In this document: piece by piece, positions 5,599-6,861 of the stretch
How positions within the stretch are numbered: the first letter of the stretch is position 1
Layout of the letters: each line of letters begins with the position of its first letter
NCBI GenBank assembly: GCA_964487455.1
Contig: CAZARE010000415.1
Coordinates: 1-6,861, forward strand
DNA from: DASWJZ01 sp964487455
GTDB lineage: Bacteria > Pseudomonadota > Alphaproteobacteria > Rhizobiales > Afifellaceae
Direction of reading: 5' to 3'
Length of the DNA stretch: 6,861 nt
Notes under the pieces: generated by a model
Told to the model about the DNA's origin: nothing
The model's input: only the letters and a program-made list of their open reading frames with translations
Database searches by the model: none
Made by a program: the position numbers and the translations under genes

Positions 5599-5848
5599 AT
5601 GCGCCGTCGTCTATGATCCAGAGGCCCTGAAGACTCTGAAACGACTGCCGCGGAACGAAGCAAAGCGCATAGGCAGCAAGCTGGATCAGTTGGCCGAGAA
5701 TCCCAAGTCCCTCGCGAGCAACCTTGCCGCTCTCAAGGGCACGAAAGCCCTCCGGCTCCGGGTCGGCGATTGGCGGATCATCTTGTCGGTAAGCTCCGAC
5801 CAGATCACAGTTCATAAGATCGGACCGCGTGGGTCGGTCTACAGATGA
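5599..5848 (+). pseudogene. RelE/ParE-family toxin, 5' end frameshifted or start codon lost
   Basis: RelE toxins are small RNases that cleave mRNA, usually at the ribosome. The frame 5603-5848 encodes 81 residues of a complete RelE fold: AVVYDPEALKTLKRLP at the start, then RLRVGDWRIILSV (51-63) and the terminal IGPRGSVYR. In this frame there is a TAG at 5576-5578, and no ATG, GTG or TTG occurs between that stop and the conserved core. The only suitable ATG (5599-5601) is one base out of phase and reads MRRRL then stop. Removing one base (for example C5602) gives MAVVYDPEALKTL, a typical N-terminus; a two-base loss would fit equally. So the toxin is either inactivated, mis-assembled by one base, or begun at a rare codon. 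The antitoxin follows 10 nt later, toxin-first as in HigBA-like modules. Confidence 0.8.
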
Positions 5849-5858
5849 AGCAAGAGCC

Positions 5859-6236
5859 ATGAACAAGCCCCAGATCATCCAGACCCCGGCCGGCGAAGAG
5901 ATGGTGGTCATGTCGCGCGCCGAGTACGAGTCGCTGATCAGTACGCTGGAGGACCTCGAAGATGCACTCGCGGCCGAACAGAGCCTGCGGAGGATTGCGT
6001 CTGGCGAAGTAGAACTGATCCCTGCTTCGGAGGTCGACGACTACCTGGACGCCCCGACGCCGCTCGCCTTCTGGCGCAAGAAGCGCGGGCTGACGCAAGC
6101 CGCGCTCGCCAAAAAGGCCGGCGTCACGCAGGCGTATCTCTCGGAAATCGAGAGCGGCAAGAAGGAGGCGCGCGTCGGCGTGCTGAAGGAGCTGGCGGCG
6201 GCGCTGAAGGTGTCGGTGGATGAGCTGCTGGGGTGA
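5859..6236 (+). CDS. Xre-type antitoxin paired with the RelE toxin
   Basis: This 125-residue protein is the expected neutraliser and repressor for the RelE frame just upstream. The N-terminal part (MNKPQIIQTP to about 60: EEMVVMSRAEYESLIS, then an acidic helix) resembles the toxin-binding segment of RelE-partner antitoxins. The C-terminal half (68-124) is a classical Xre/HTH_3 domain: FWRKKRGLTQAALAKKAGVT, then QAYLSEIESGKKEARVGVLK and ALKVSVDELL. I chose the ATG at 5859, 10 nt after the relE stop, because it matches the usual start of such proteins; the earlier in-frame ATG at 5829 lies inside relE. No strong ribosome site is visible, so coupling to relE translation is likely. The gene is intact even though its toxin looks broken. 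It ends 4 bp from the stop of the convergent gene at 6241. Confidence 0.9.
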   Translation: MNKPQIIQTPAGEEMVVMSRAEYESLISTLEDLEDALAAEQSLRRIASGEVELIPASEVDDYLDAPTPLAFWRKKRGLTQAALAKKAGVTQAYLSEIESGKKEARVGVLKELAAALKVSVDELLG

Positions 6237-6240
6237 GGCC

Positions 6241-6604
6241 TCATCGTGCACGGCCTTTGTCGATCGTCGCCAGCACTTCCCTGGCGTGCCGCTCATGAAT
6301 CTTAGTCCATGTAGATGATCCCGCGCTCAAGGCATCGGTCAAAACGGCTCTCGTGATACTGCTAAACTCAGGATATTCGGGAAGAAGGTAAAGCGCCGCC
6401 GTCTGGCGTGCAAGGAAGACCGGTTGGCCGGGTTGCTGGTCAGCCCCCTGAGATATGTTGAGTAGCTCCCAGTATCGGCTTTCACGTTTTTCGGCCCTAG
6501 TAGCAGCCCTTTCAGCAAACCATCGAAATGCCGACCCGGCCGCTGCGGCTTATAGCCAAGATCGCAACAAGGTTGTCCGCCAACCACGTGCCGAAACCAC
6601 TCAT
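6241..6604 (-). pseudogene. Small membrane-anchored protein of unknown function, split by a one-base frameshift
   Basis: I do not recognise this family. From ATG at 6604 the frame reads MSGFGTWLADNLVAILAI and then goes out of phase near 6550. A different minus-strand frame is open for 102 codons from 6549 to the TGA at 6241-6243, but has no start codon of its own and is blocked upstream by a TAA. Skipping one base near 6550 joins them into a 120-residue protein: a membrane helix (about 7-25, ending AAAAGSAFRWF), a charged helix (ERAATRAEKRESRYWELLN) and a soluble tail including PVFLARQTAALYLLPEYPEF. The ATG lies 4 nt after the mccB stop, with GGAGG inside the last mccB codons (about 10 nt from the ATG), so it would be translated with mccB. 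Codons are less G/C-ending than in neighbours. The alternative is two unrelated fragments; the helix continuing across the junction argues for one gene. Confidence 0.6.
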
Positions 6605-6608
6605 TCCG

Positions 6609-6861
6609 CTACATCCTCCACACCCCGAACCGCGTCTCCCTGATCGGTGCCTGCGCGCACACCGCCAGCGCCAGGCCGAGCGCGTCGCGTGTTTCGGAGG
6701 GAAGAAGAATCCCGTCGTCCCAGAGCCGCGCGGTGGCGTAGTAGGGATTGCCCTCCGCCTCGTAGCGCTCGCGCACCGGCACCTTGATCGCATCCTCCTC
6801 GTCCGCGCTCCACGCACCGCCCTGCGCCTCGATGTTGTCGCGGCGGATGGTGGCGAGCACG
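6609..6861 (-). CDS. mccB: Methylcrotonyl-CoA carboxylase beta (carboxyltransferase) subunit, C-terminal end; 5' part beyond the window
   Basis: The beta subunit transfers carboxyl from the biotin of the alpha subunit to 3-methylcrotonyl-CoA in leucine degradation. The last 83 codons are present: LATIRRDNIEAQGGAWSADE near the start, PYYATARLWDDGILLPSETR in the middle (41-60), and APIRETRFGVWRM at the end. The RLWDDG segment and the C-terminal TRFGV.RM are the recognisable ending of MccB/LiuB proteins (about 530 residues in all). The first visible codon, GTG at 6858-6860, is internal rather than a start. The gene runs toward mccA, about 5.4 kb away on the same strand, and a small frameshifted gene follows 4 nt after its stop. 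Confidence 0.92.
   Translation of the reverse strand, partial: VLATIRRDNIEAQGGAWSADEEDAIKVPVRERYEAEGNPYYATARLWDDGILLPSETRDALGLALAVCAQAPIRETRFGVWRM

Noticed and set aside
6537..6553. Programmed ribosomal frameshift in the gene behind mccB
   Set aside because: No slippery heptamer or other known frameshift signal is seen at the junction; a mutation or base-call error is simpler.
6339..6587. 82-codon minus-strand open frame in the region behind mccB
   Set aside because: No ribosome site and no coherent domain; it overlaps the better-supported frameshifted gene, whose frame gives a plausible membrane anchor and charged helix.
1..6861. Genomic island with defined ends
   Set aside because: No integrase, transposase, tRNA or flanking direct repeats were seen, so insertion between mccB and mccA can be inferred only from gene order.

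Overview
This GC-rich window carries the genes of an ordinary proteobacterial chromosome. The best guess is an alphaproteobacterium: leucine-catabolism genes, a Tat-type secreted MsrB, an MbcA/ParS/Xre-RES module, and a dispersed palindrome of the 'GTAGCCCGG...CCGGGCTAC' type. The taxonomic call is inference from gene style and composition. No RNA gene, CRISPR array, transposase or integrase was found.

Both ends belong to one enzyme. On the minus strand, the right edge holds the last 83 codons of the methylcrotonyl-CoA carboxylase beta subunit (mccB/liuB), and the left edge holds the first 416 codons of a biotin-carboxylase alpha subunit that best fits its partner (mccA/liuD). These genes normally lie close together in the leucine-degradation (liu) cluster. 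Here about 5.4 kb of unrelated genes separate them.

Reading from right to left, the block contains the following. First is a small membrane-anchored protein gene of unknown function, 4 nt behind mccB and interrupted by a single-base frameshift. Next is a plus-strand RelE-toxin/Xre-antitoxin pair whose toxin frame has no usable start codon. Divergent from that is a minus-strand Xre (MbcA/ParS-type) antitoxin and RES toxin pair. The two toxin-antitoxin modules share an 84-bp control region with one palindrome per module. Then come a large palindromic repeat, a four-helix YvlD-type membrane protein, an exported MsrB methionine sulfoxide reductase convergent with an overlooked 41-codon membrane peptide, and an iron-sulfur L-serine dehydratase (sdaA). 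A compact palindrome made of the same outer arms as the large repeat sits between sdaA and mccA.

Functionally, MccA and MccB act together in leucine breakdown, SdaA feeds serine to pyruvate, MsrB repairs oxidised methionine outside the cytoplasm, and the two TA modules form a defence/persistence-like accessory patch. The most notable points are the split mcc genes, two one-base-frameshifted genes that simple ORF calling misses, and the back-to-back TA control region.
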